A stretch of DNA of 64,000 nucleotides from Aphelocoma coerulescens (lineage: Eukaryota; Chordata; Aves; Passeriformes; Corvidae): NCBI RefSeq assembly GCF_041296385.1, contig NC_091016.1, positions 14,669,497 through 14,733,496 on the forward strand, given 5' to 3'. The notes beneath the pieces are model-generated. The model saw only the letters and a program-made list of their open reading frames with translations, searched no databases and was not told the DNA's origin. The translations under genes were made by a program, and so were the position numbers. The first letter of the stretch is position 1, and each line of letters begins with the position of its first letter. Positions 49,001 to 60,816 of this stretch are shown piece after piece.

Positions 49001-51490
49001 AATGTGTCAGTGTCACAATTCGGTGCACTTTAGGTAAGAATATAAAAACCCTTTTGTTTCTTTGAAACCCGTTGCTTTTTCATTTCACCGAGAGCATTTA
49101 TTCCTGTGTCAAGGAAGAATAAATGAGAAGTGTCAGGCAGACCTTTTATATATTGCTTTATCTTTAAGCTAAACAAATCCTCTGTGTGCAGCCTGGCTTA
49201 GTATGGAAATCTCTGCACTCCTTTATCAGTTGTCACCCTGTTACTTGATGTTCTCCCTTTCTGAAGTGGAATGACAGAAACCTCATATGTGCCCTTGTAG
49301 CTGCTTTACTGAATGTTATTGTGCTGGTTTGATGCTATTTTTTTCAATCTGCTGTTTGCACAGCAAAAGGTTGTATTTTGTTTTCATGATGTCAGAGTTC
49401 TCTGCTGGGCTGACTGCTGGGAAGTCGTTTTCAGGAGCAGCTTCAGCTGATTTACAATGTAGGGCATGTAGGAGTAGTTTGGGTCTTTTGCCATTGGTAT
49501 GTGTGCTGCTTTGCATTAGTTTCTTCAGACTTCATCTTCCCACTCCCTTGTCCTCCTTGGGTGCCTTTGAAGGCTCTCACAGTTCTCTCTGAGCTCGAGT
49601 TAAATATGCATGTACACGTGTATTAGTCCATTTGGGTGTGTATACAGCCGTGGACACATCCATACATTTTTCTCAGCCTGCTGAAGAACTTCTGCAGCCC
49701 TGTATATCCTCCCATGCACCCTGCAGGTGAGCTTGTTCCTTTGAAAACTGACCACTTATTCTTCCTCCTTGTTTTCCACTTCTGAGATATTTTCAAAGCC
49801 TCAGCCTCTCTCAGATCCCTTAACTATTGTCCCTGGCTTTCACTGCTGTCCTTTCATGGGAGCTGGACCAGGCTGAAGCCATCTGAACTACGCACGAGAT
49901 ACGCACAGAGTGCTCTTAGATGCTTATCCTCAAATTTCCTGCTCTGACACCAGACACCTCTGGTTGATGGCTCACTTTCTCTTCAAATTTAATTCAGTTA
50001 CTGCACAAAGCCACTTTGTGCCCTGAAAAAAAGGTTGGAAACTTTGTGCCACACATGAGCTGGGGGCAGGAGAGGAAGACAAAACATCCAAGGCCTTTTC
50101 TTTGCTCTGCCAGCAAACCAGTGAGGCTGAGCAGATCAATTGCTACTGGCCACTCACCCCTCGCAGCAGCTGCCCCACCTGGTGCACTAAAACCCAAATA
50201 AGCAAGCACGTAATCAAATCTAATTCCCATCCAGCAGCCCATCCAGAAGCACACAGCCAGCTCCATACAGAGTGTAAATCACCACAGCCTGCTGAGGCCA
50301 GTGAAACAGTCCATGCAGGACCTGGGCCAGGCTCTGTGTTTTCCAGGTGGGCCATGAAGTGATATCACTGCTGCAGATCCAGACAGCCTCCCTCAGCAGA
50401 GGAGGATGGACAGCTTCTTTGGGAATCCTTACGGAAGCCAGGAGCAACACAAGCAAGTTTTACATAAGGCAGTGAGGCTGTCTGGCCCCTCTACATCCTG
50501 AAATAAGTGGTGCATCCTCTTGGGTGAACATGAGGAGAGCTACTGCCCTGCTTGCTTTTGCTGTAGCCTTTCAGCTTTAGACCTACCTTAAGAGGAGCCA
50601 GATTCCTTCATTTTATGAAGGTGGGTTTTTTTGTTTTAATTTCAAATTTAAACTAACCTCATGTTCACTGAGTCCCTTTGTGGCAAACATCCCAGTGACA
50701 AGTCAAGGGAGGAGTGTTTTACTCTAGTAAGGTCTGGTGTCTCACTCAGCACGAGGAGCAGCTCTCTGATACATAAAATTTGGGTGGAGAAATGCAGTAT
50801 ATCATGCACACTGTTACTGAGTCGCTGTGAAACAATGTTAAATGGTATAGAGGAGAAAAAGAACATAAAAACAGACTATGAGCTTTTTTTATCCCCAAGC
50901 AGCACTGCAAGGTGCTGGGTGGGGGGGGCGGATTCAGAATTCTCGCATTTCAGTAAAGTCACATTTCTCTTCAGACCGGGAAACCCATCCCAACAAAAAA
51001 GCACTTGGTACCCCATGAACTTTAGGAGCAGAAATGCCAGCAGAGGCCTAAAGTTAGCAGTTCTGGTTGAGCTGTGTATTGAAACAATACAGGAGATGGG
51101 CTGGTGCAGGCTGCACACAAATGAAGCTCTGCACATGATGTGATCATCCTGCCAGAGTGGTGTTTGCTTTCTCCACTGGGTGCAGGTGGCTTTCCACTAC
51201 TCCCACAGGTCCCTGCCTCAGCCAGTCTGAAAAGAAGGCAAAACCCTCCCTGTGACTCCCATCCTACATTTCGTTCATGGGTACAAGTGCCACGCTGCTT
51301 TGCAGGGCCAAGAGGACTTCTGTTACCTTTAAGAGGTGACTGAGGACTCCTGGATTAGATCCAAAGTGTACATAAACCTTCTCTAGCAGGGCTGTTTCTC
51401 TTGCTGATTTGGGAACTGAACCAACCCAAGGGTTTAAGTGGCTTTGAAGCCCATCTTCATGTGACTCGCCATCAAAACATCAAATGAGAC

Positions 51491-51666
51491 ATGGAACAGG
51501 TTGCCCAGAGAAGTTATGGATGCCCCATCTCTGAAATTGTTGAAGGCTGGGTTGGATGTGGCCCTGGGCAACATGATCTAGTAGGTGGCATCCCTGCCCA
51601 AGGCAGGGGAGTTGGAATTAGATAATCTTCCAACACAGAACATCCAGTGATTCTATGATTCTATGA
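51491..51666 (+). mobile_element. CR1 LINE 3' end, 5'-truncated
   Basis: ATGGAACAGGTTGCCCAGAGAAG ... GGAGTTGGAATTAGATAATCTTCCAACAC ... GTGATTCTATGATTCTATG: the sense-orientation CR1 3' UTR ending in two copies of its ATTCTATG terminal repeat. It is only about 175 bp long. It is opposite in orientation to the copies at 30.8 and 40.8 kb, so their transcripts within intron 2 could pair. Confidence 0.93.
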
Positions 51667-53222
51667 AAATATGGACACATACATGGATGTACGTGGTTCT
51701 CATGGCTCCATTGAGTGATTAGGTTGTGTCAGTGTCCTGGGCAGAGGGGACTCAGTCAAACTTGGCCAACATCGCTGGCTGAACTTACTGAGGCTCTTTC
51801 ATTTTTTCATCATCCTGCCAATCTACCCATCTGGGAAAGTGATGAAAGGCCATGTCTGCCACCACAGGAAAAGGAGAATAAGGGGAAATATGGTTGTTGC
51901 TGGAGCCCTCTGGTCTCAATTGCACTGAAATGAAGGGCAGATCAAAGGGAAGAATTTGGCCAAGATTCTGATGTGCCTCTGTGTTTATGTATGTGCACAT
52001 GCACAAAGCAAGTAAAAAAAAACCCCACTTGGGTATGATTCACCCAAATATTGTGTGGGGGAATCATTTTCCACCAAGGATCTAATTGCTAATTACATGA
52101 GTATGAAGCAAATTCATTTGCAAAGTTTTGTTCTTTGCAGCCAAAGAAAGCAAATTTTGCAGAAGCTGAGTGGATGGGTATTTAGGCAACTGAGGTATTG
52201 TTATTTCTGTCAGAGCCCTGAGCTGAAGTTTTTAGGAAGCTATTGCTCTTTAAAATAACTTCACTTTATTTATTAGCTCAGAACTTTCCCAGAGTGAATG
52301 ACAAAGCCTATGTTATTTTTCCAGGGCTTATTTTGAGATAAAAGCTATCTGATATAAGGGGTTCCTTTGGCAGCTGGACAAGGGAGACCATACATCAGCA
52401 TCAAGGAACAGGAAGAGCTGCCTGGCAGATGTGAGATGTGCTGGAGGGTTTCTCTGCTCTGGTTGAGATCCACTCAGGCTGCTTGACACAGAGGTGTGGG
52501 GCATGAAAATGGAGACATGAAAATGGTGCAGTATGGGAAAAAGCGTCCCCTCTCTGCTCCCCTGTCCCCTCCGTGGTGGCCACCTCCTCAGCAGAGTGTA
52601 AGCATGGTCATGGGGCCACAGCAGAGTGGCAGAACAGGGCTGGGGGGTGCCAAGGATGATGCCATCAGGAAATGCCGCGTGGCTGAATGTGGTGGCAGCA
52701 GGAGTATCATGGTTATGTGTCCATGGAGCTGCTTATAAGGGATAACAAGCTCAAGCAAACGTGGCTTATTGCTATGTGCCTCTACAGAGAACTCATCCTC
52801 CCCATATGAGTCCTTTAGTCCTCGCAGCCCAAGTCCATTTAATTTATCCAGACAGTGCTGGGGTGGCTCCCGGCAGGTTTTGATCAGAAAGAATGGAGAG
52901 GGCTTGGGTTGCAAGAGCCAAGGGAAGCTGAATGAATCATTAAAAGCAAGATAAGAACCTAAAAGCCTCCACCAAATGCCCTTATTAATGTTGATTTGAT
53001 TGTTTATGCCACTTGACAGGGATGAAACCAGAGGCAGATGCAACAACTAAATCCTGGGTCACTGCAGTGCCCTGCCCGTGGTGCCTGGCCTTTGCCGGAG
53101 ACCTCCCTTGTGCATCCAGGCACAAGGTTATGTGCTGGGGGAGCGATTTGCCTCTCTCCTCAGGGGCTGGCTGCTGCAGGCCAGGCAGGGTGTGTGGCTG
53201 CCCAAACATCTGTGGCCAGATG

Positions 53223-53325
53223 CCGTGCAGGATTTCTCACAGAAACGAAGAGCGGCGGTGGCACAGCTCGGGGCGGCCGCGCCCGGCAGAGGCAGTGGGA
53301 AGCTTGGTCACTGTCACCCATCGGG
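53223..53325. promoter_or_regulatory. Short CpG cluster with NotI-type site
   Basis: About ten CpGs in roughly 100 bases around GGGGCGGCCGCGCCCGG (GCGGCCGC at 53273-53280), isolated within CpG-poor intron. It is too short for a standard CpG island. It could be an enhancer or GC-conversion spot. Confidence 0.25.
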
Positions 53326-56300
53326 CTGGGAGCATTGCTGGTGTCCCCCAAGGGCTACTAGTGGGTGCCTGGGGTGCTTGCCTGCTGTCCCTCCTATGCC
53401 CTGCGGGCATTTTGCTTGCAGCCAAGAAAAGGAGGCTGAAGCGGGAGCTTTTAAAAGGCTTTTTTTAATCTAGGGTAAAAGAGGAGCAGAAATCGAGCTC
53501 CCGGTCTTCGCTGCTTACCCCAGGGTAAGGGAGATGCTCATTCACTCCAGGCAAGGGGAGCAAGCTTTGGCCAGCCTGGCAGAGAGGGGCTGAGGGGGGG
53601 CATCTCCCATCCCCAGGACTCACACTATCCCCACCAGTTCCCCACCCACTCCCAGCAGGCAGCAGCAGCTCCCCGTATTGCAGAGAGCTGGTAAAACTTG
53701 CTAGGTGCTCAAACACCATGGCAAGAGTGATAAATGCAGACAATTTCCGGCAGATTATGTGTGCTAGATAAGCTGCCAGTACCTGGAAGAGGCATTGCAG
53801 GACAGCTGCTGTGCAGCAGTAGAAGACATTTCCTGCTGCTCCCAGGTAAGCAGTTGGGTTTAGGTGCATTTTGAGAATTCTGAACACTGTTTTCCAGTGC
53901 ATGCTGGACACACTCCACCATGGAGCGACACTCTGCCTTGCTTTGGTGTTCTGCAGCTGAAAGCAGAGAACTGAAAGGCAGGCTACCAGCACCACCAGGA
54001 GCAAGTCACCAGAGGGATGAGTCTGAGCAAGTGCCAGGACAGAGCTCTGAGGGTGTTGAGGTCTGTCCTGACCCCTGCAGAAGACAATTGTTGGCAGTGT
54101 TTCATGTCTCCTCTCTGTTTAACAGCATTTCTCCAACTCACAGCAGTGTGCAGTAAAAAGCATGGAGCATTTTTAGAGGGCCTGAGTATGCACCAAGGAG
54201 CAACGTGCCAGGCTCTTTGCAGCTGCACACAGGCTTTGCTTGGTGCTTGTGCTGCTCTGAAACCTTGCCAGTGCCCAGTGCAGCCCTGCAGAAGGCCAGA
54301 CAGGATCAGGTGCTGGAAGCTGGAGAGGTCTCAGAGGCACAAAGCAGACCTTTTTTGGTCCAGGTCTTCAGCATGTCCTGCATCTTGCTGTTAGTGGCAG
54401 ATGGTCATTGGCAAGCCTTTAGCACCATCCAAGCCAAATCCCAAATCCACCCCTGGTAGCATTGGGAGAGAGTTGCTGTTGTTTCTGTGAGGTCTTCCCA
54501 TGTCTTGGCTGCCTTGGATGGCTGGGCTGGCTGCTGAGCTCCTTGCTTGCGGTGTCTCAGGATAACTGCGGCTGGCTGCACGTGGGTTTCACCCCCTGCA
54601 GCATGTGCCTGCTTCTTTGGCTCCAGGGGCTGAATTCCTGGTGCTTTTCATAGCATTGTGCTCTTCCGTGTGCTTCCTCCGATCTTCAGAGCGAGACATG
54701 TTTCCCAAGGATAAAAGACCAGAGCTAAACCAGGCTGAATTCAGAGCTGCTGTGGTTGTGAAGCGGAGCTGATCTGGATTTAGATCAGCAGAGCTCAGCT
54801 CACGGCACAAAAATAGACAAAATTCTTCAAGGCATACTGGAAATGTTAGCAGCTCTTTGAACAGCAGCTCTTTCAGTCTGTCTTCCTAACTTTCTCCCTA
54901 AAAATGCTGCTTGTTGCACAGAATGGGCCCCGTTTTCTTCTCAGTCCTGCAGCTGTCTGCAGCTTTGCTGGCATTTGGAGCTGTCTCTGTGGTAGGGTTT
55001 CTTGGGGTTGTGTCACCCTCCAGCTCGAGTGTGATGGTCTCCCTGGGAGTGCCGAGCAAGGGACATTTCTTCAGTCAGTTTGAGAAGAGGAGCCCTCTGA
55101 TCAGGTAGCTCCTTGACTCTGGCGAGGCAGGGGGGTTTCTTTCTGCTCTTCAGATGCATGAGACTTCAGTCTCATTGTTTCCCCCAGCAAATCTCTTATT
55201 GGGAGCCGTGTGTGCACACTGCTGAGCATGTGCAGCTGCAGCTTCTCATGGCAGGAGACAGAAACTTTCCAGGGGGGAGCTTGCACGGCTCAGTACAGGA
55301 GTACCAGTTCAGGCAGCCCCGGTGCTGCAAGAAGACCCAGGGTCAGAGCAGCCCTGATTGAGACATCTGGGTTAGGAGGGCTCTTGTGTAGGTCATGAGA
55401 GCTGCCACATTGTACCCAGTCCACACCTCCAGCTTTTCCTCTGCGAGTGTATAGGGTGAAACTTGGTTATGTTTGCAAAGAAAAGAAAGTGGCTTTGTTC
55501 ATGTTGGCCATCCCCTGATGCAAATAACACCCCTTGATGGTAATGCCGTGCCAGCCCTGATCAGTAAATGCCTGGCTGTTGTTGGTAAGAGGTGATTGCC
55601 CTGAATTGACGGCAGTTGGTGTTTAAAGATCCCTCTCTGCCCAGCCTCAGCTGGCCCCTGGCACACGTGGAATCGGGGGGATGAGAGGCTCAAGGCTCAG
55701 TGCCTGCTCTATTTTTCCTGATCTCCTTTTTTTTTCTCTTTCTCGCATCTGCCCTGTGCATTTTAAATCACATCTCAGGGCAGCTGCAGCATCCTGCCTT
55801 ATTGCAGTGGCATGTCTGTGTATTGTCCACACTTGCTCTCTTCACAGATGAAGAAGCTTTTCAAAATAAAAAATCCCTCACTTTCAAGCACCATGCAGAT
55901 GAAATATGCTTTCCTTAGTAAAATATTAAAACGAATCTCTTCCACGCAGGCACAGCCCATGAAGATGTCTTTAAAACACACAGGGAGTCATGGATGCAAT
56001 ATTTACAATCTTGAGCAAGGCAATTTATAATCTGCCTGAGCTCCCTGATGCTATTTGAGTGGGGTTTCTTTCTGGAGTGTATCAGAACAAATTAATCAAC
56101 ATTTTCCTAACTATATGCATATGGACTTATAAAATTTTTGGCTGTAGGTTGTAGCACTAATTGCTCACAGGGCTTATCCAAGCGTCTTGGATTTGATAAG
56201 CAGGGGAATGCACCAGCCACTCCAGTGAATTTCTAATGCAAACTGACCAGCCCATTTTTCCCTTCTGCAATTATTAAAGGTCAGCTCAAAATGAACCGAG

Positions 56301-59300
56301 GAAGGGGAGGGATCTGGTATCTTTTTGCTTTGATACGGGGCTCTTATTTCTCTTCCTTGGACTGAGGGTGGTGGGAGGAATAGAAGCAAAGTGTCCTTCT
56401 CCCCTTGTGCTCCCATGTCCTCATTCTGGGCACACAGCTGGCCAGAGACCTGGACCTTGTCAGTGCTGGGAGCCCTGCCCACGGGGGCTGGCAAAGGGTC
56501 TCTTACACCACTACCTTTTGCTTTCTGCTCATTTGCCCCTCCATGAATCTTCCCCTTAAAAGAAGTGTATTAAAGACAACGTCCCACTGCTCTTCCAAGC
56601 TCTTCAAAGCCCGTGAACTCAGCCATCACCTGCGCTGAACCATTTCTCATATGGCAAAGCACAGTTCCAGGCACCTACCAAAAGACTGACGTTTATTGTT
56701 GCTATTTAAAAAAAAAAAAAAGTAATAAAAACTGTCTTCCCCCCAAAATGTCAAATTTTAGTGCCAGGCTTTGCCAGAGCTTGAGAGATCCCAATGCTGA
56801 CCCCTTGGGTGTTTCACCTCGATGTCCCCTGCAAGCACTGGTGCTGAAACTACATGGGCACAGCAGGGACTGGGGCGAGGTGGAGCCTTTTTCTGGTGAG
56901 GTGGTTTGGAAAGGCTCCTCCGATCCCCTGCCACTGCTTGGATGCGCATGGCTTGCCAGGGATTTCCTGCATGTGTTTCCTGCTGAAGCTGAGCAACACT
57001 TTTACTGCCTCAATGAGTTTTCTTGCACGGCTGTGTGACAGCTGCAGTTGGGAGAAATTCAGGAGAGGAGGACTGAGGAGAGGAGCAGAAAGCTCCCTGA
57101 GGAAGCCAGAAGCATTTCTGTGCATCCCTTTGCTGCCTTGTGTCACAGGGTACTCGTGACCCGTGGCTGTACACAGGCTTTGCGTGTCAGTGGTCCAAAA
57201 ATGCTTTAGCCAGCCCCAGCCAAGCATTACTGGGGATGGGCTGAAGTGGTTGAGCATGGGGAAGTGACTGTTTACTGCAACCATGTTGCAGGAAAACCAG
57301 ATCTGTTTTCCACATTTCAGGATCCATGTTTTAGGAATCTGGTTGCTAAACTTCAAGACATGCCATGTCTCCATGAATACTGGCTCACATGGACACCCAG
57401 AAATGCACAGAGCTGTGAGGAGGCAGCTCTCTCACAAACCAGGTCTGAAACCAGAGCAGTCCTGGATCATGTCTCATCAGATCAGGACATCTGCAGGCAG
57501 AGAGGGACTGACATTGCTCTGGAACGGGTGACACTGCCTGCACACCTCTCTGGGACCAGGGCTTGCCGAGGTCCTGGTGAATCTGTAAAGCTTTCAGCAC
57601 AAAGCAAACTGCTTTGCAGAGATTCTGAACCCGCTGATTGCCACTGGAGAGAATCCACTCCAGCATCTACCAGCAGGAGCTGCCAAGACTTTTGTACCAA
57701 ACATGTGGAGATTATTTTCTGTTTGCCACCATAAATTAAGACATGTTGGTTCCTAAGTTTGTCCCAGGCAGCTCAGTTGTGTGTCTGATAGCCAGAAGGA
57801 GAAGCTGACCAAGGAAGCTTTGCAGCACTGCTGACAGGGTTCCTCTCCCCCAGTGTCCTGAGGGATTCTCCCAGCAGAGCTGAGTTTCTCTGGTGGTGTG
57901 CTGGGGAAGGCTGACCAGTCTAAGTCTAAAACCTCAAAACAGAGTTGCAACCAGAGCTGGGCTGCTGCTTTGGCCATGCCATCACTGCAAAGGTCAGTGC
58001 TGTGGCAGTATCCCTCCTGTGGGAATGGCAACACCTAGCAAAAAGCAGCACCCACGGTGGAGCCTTTCCAGGCATGGCATCAGGCTTCTGGGCATTTCAC
58101 AGCTCTGCTTTTGGCCACCAACAGCTTGTAGGGCCTGTTGGGTAGCCCTGATTGTTCATCCCCAGAGGTCACGATGCTCCAGTCCCGTGGCAGGAGAGCT
58201 GTGGGCAGCAGAGCACTGAGAGGTTATTGCTGAGACCAAGTGGAAGCAGATGAAGGTTTCTTGAATGGTGTCAGAGTGACTTGTGGGGCAGCTGAGGATC
58301 AATGTCTGGTCCCTGAAGAAGCTTGGCAGAAAAGTTATACGTGGTAAATCCGTGCTCCACAGCCCCTCCCATGCTTATCGTGCTCTTACCATCCAGCTAC
58401 GTGTTTGTCAGCATTTCTTGCAGATAAGGCTTCTGGGTGCTCCAGCAAATGATCTTGTAATATTTGGGCTGGGCATACATGTCCTGCAGACCTCGATGCT
58501 TTTTCTGGAAAGTGAAGGGTCAGCAGAGAGCTGCTGACCAAGGTTTGGCAGGTCCCTTCTGCTCTAATGCAGCTCTCTGCTCCCTTGTACTCACATGGAA
58601 GGGAGAGGAGGAAAAAATGTGTCACAGCTGTGGAGTGGGGTGCAGCCAGCTTGTAGCCTCACAAGAGTTTGGGGAGGGCTTCCTAAAATTGTTGCATCCT
58701 TGATAGCACTGCCTTTCCCAGAGCAGACACTGGCATCATTGTCCCTTTTCCCCTCAACTAAAGTGCCACTTTTAAAGGTGCTGCTGAGAGCTGTGACATG
58801 CAGTGTCCAAGTGCTTATGCCAAACAGCCCCATGTGGTGACAAAAGCCTGTCCTCCCTATTCAGTGGTGGCAGCAGAGGCTGGAGATTCTTTTTGCCAGA
58901 CCAACAGAGCTTCAGCACAAGTTTCAGGAGGACCAGGATTTCTGTGGCCGCCCTTGGAGCATTAAGATGGGACAGCAGGAGATCCTGGGCACTTTGCCCA
59001 TGGTGCTGTTGGCACCCTTGCAGCACACTGGAAATAGCAGGGATGGCTGTCCAGCACCCACTGCATGGGTAGAGTCAACAAAGATATGGCTCTGGGGCTG
59101 CTGAGACTCCAGTGAGCTCCTGAGAAGTTTTGGGAAGACAGAAGGCTTTCATGTACCTTTATAAAGCCAGCTGGACAGCTGTGGAGTCACAGCTGTTGGC
59201 AGCTCCAGAAGTGCTGAGTGTATCACCCTGGTACTAGCCCCAAAACCACCTCCCTGCACTTGGTACTTCCAGGATCCCTGTGCCAGGCACCCAAGCTCCA

Positions 59301-59329
59301 TGATGGCTGGGAGAACCAAGAGGATGAGC

Positions 59330-59730
59330 CATTTGGTGAATTATTTATCCATTATTCATTTACTTGGTATGCATATAATGCCGTGCACTGAGTGAGCAGG
59401 CACAAAATTAAAAACCAAAATGATGGATGCTGCCTTATCAAGCACTCTTCATCCCACTCTTGAGACTCATTCAGCTTTAAATATTGATGGCAGATCGCCT
59501 GTTGGCAAACAAAGATTGTGTGAATCCATCCCTCTCCGCTCGCTGCCACTGTTTGGAGGCAGAGACTTTGTGCAGCTGCAGCCACGGCCGAGACGTGTGG
59601 TCTGTGCTGCCTGGGATGGAGAGGGGGCTCAGAGTCCCTTTAATTACCTCCCAGAGATGGCAATTAATCTGTACCTGAATGCTCACCTACATGGCAATAC
59701 AGCAGCAGCGAGCTGCAGCATTTAATATGC
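59330..59730. promoter_or_regulatory. Candidate conserved non-coding element
   Basis: An AT-rich segment with many developmental-type motifs (GAATTATTTATCCATTATTCATTTA, TTTAATTACC, GGCAATTAATCTG, CAGCTGCAG) flanking a small CpG-containing core. The texture is that of a vertebrate enhancer, but I cannot align it to another species. Low confidence. Confidence 0.2.
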
Positions 59731-60795
59731 TGATCCTCAGAACATCCCTCAGAAGCCCGGGCCACCTCAGCAGGGACTGCAGCACGGCTCTAATCGCAGG
59801 GCTGCTGTTCCGTCTGTGGAGCTGCTTGAATAGCTCGTGCCTTTGGCTGTTATTCTTTTACTTCAAAACCTACCAGGCACACATTAGCATGGAGGATTAG
59901 TTTAAAAAAAAAAAAAAAAATTAAAAAGCAGATCCCTGCTGAGAAAGGTGGTGTGATGCCAGAGGAGCTTTGGGAGCCACTGTGTTGAGGGACTAACGCA
60001 GTGAGGGACAGCTTCCCAAGTCCAGGTGGGCTGCATCATTGCCCAGGCCAGACACTCAGTCTTTCCAAACACACAGACCTGTAGGACCCTGAATTTCCCA
60101 GGTGGATCCTGCCCCTGCCACCTTCAGGCCTTCTCACACCTTTAACAGGAGCTGGATTCCCAAAACTAGCCACAAGCCCAGCAGACCAAGAGGGGCTGCC
60201 TGCACAAAGATAAATTCAGGGCTGTCCCAGGTGAATCCTGAAGCTGGGGATCTGCTTTTTTCCTCTCTCACAGCCTTTTGCTGGGCCCATCCATGTGGCA
60301 GGAGCTCCTCATTTCTGAGATGAGACCGGTGGGTGCTCAGCTCAGAAGGCAGCAAGGCCCACTGCAGGTGCCAGCCCGAAGGCTTCATCCACAGCACGGA
60401 GTAGGGAAGCAGACACCTTTCCAAGCTGGCTTCTCTCTGTGCCGGCAGTGTGAGAGCACGGGGGAGATCTCCGGCCACAGTCTCCTCTACCCTGCCAGTG
60501 TTCCCACTGCATTTCACACCACCTCCTTCCCTCCCTTTTTCAGCTGTCAGGAGTGTGGGGAGGGATGAGGGCCGTGCACAAAGGGCGGGGATTTTGCCTG
60601 CTCCTCGGCAGTCTGGAGGCACCCTTGGGACCGAGGTCGCAGATGGATGGCCTGGGGGCGGTGCCAGCAAAAAGCATATTGGAAACATCTCTGCTGGCTC
60701 TCCTGAGCCGGAGGCATGTGGCAAGGTGCCTCTCTGGAGACGCTGTCCTTGCACGACTCTGAGGCTAAATTCACCATGTGCTGCAGCGTGACTCC

Positions 60796-60816
60796 CACGT
60801 GGCGTGCTCCCACGTG
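60796..60816. promoter_or_regulatory. Tandem CACGTG E-box pair
   Basis: CACGTG at 60796-60801 and again at 60811-60816, each within CTCCCACGTGG, spaced 15 bp start to start, followed by CCTGC repeats to about 60860. Paired E-boxes bind USF or CLOCK/BMAL-type dimers. Function in SLC8A1 is inferred only. Confidence 0.3.

Larger units (their letters stand above)
41541..51490 (+). other. SLC8A1: SLC8A1 intron 2, third part
   Basis: Ten kilobases between two CR1 copies. A 16-bp perfect palindrome at 41801, a short CA run at 45586-45600 and a TG microsatellite at 46043 are the only structures I can point to. No exon, pseudogene or RNA gene recognised. Confidence 0.7.

Noticed and set aside
59901..59921. 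Poly-A run as the 3' end of a retrocopy on the + strand
   Set aside because: No AATAAA upstream and no gene-like body; better read as a simple A-run.
60134..60754. 206-codon minus-strand frame
   Set aside because: No domain, no signal I recognise and ordinary composition; overlapping + strand frames are equally open. Consistent with chance in GC-rich intron.
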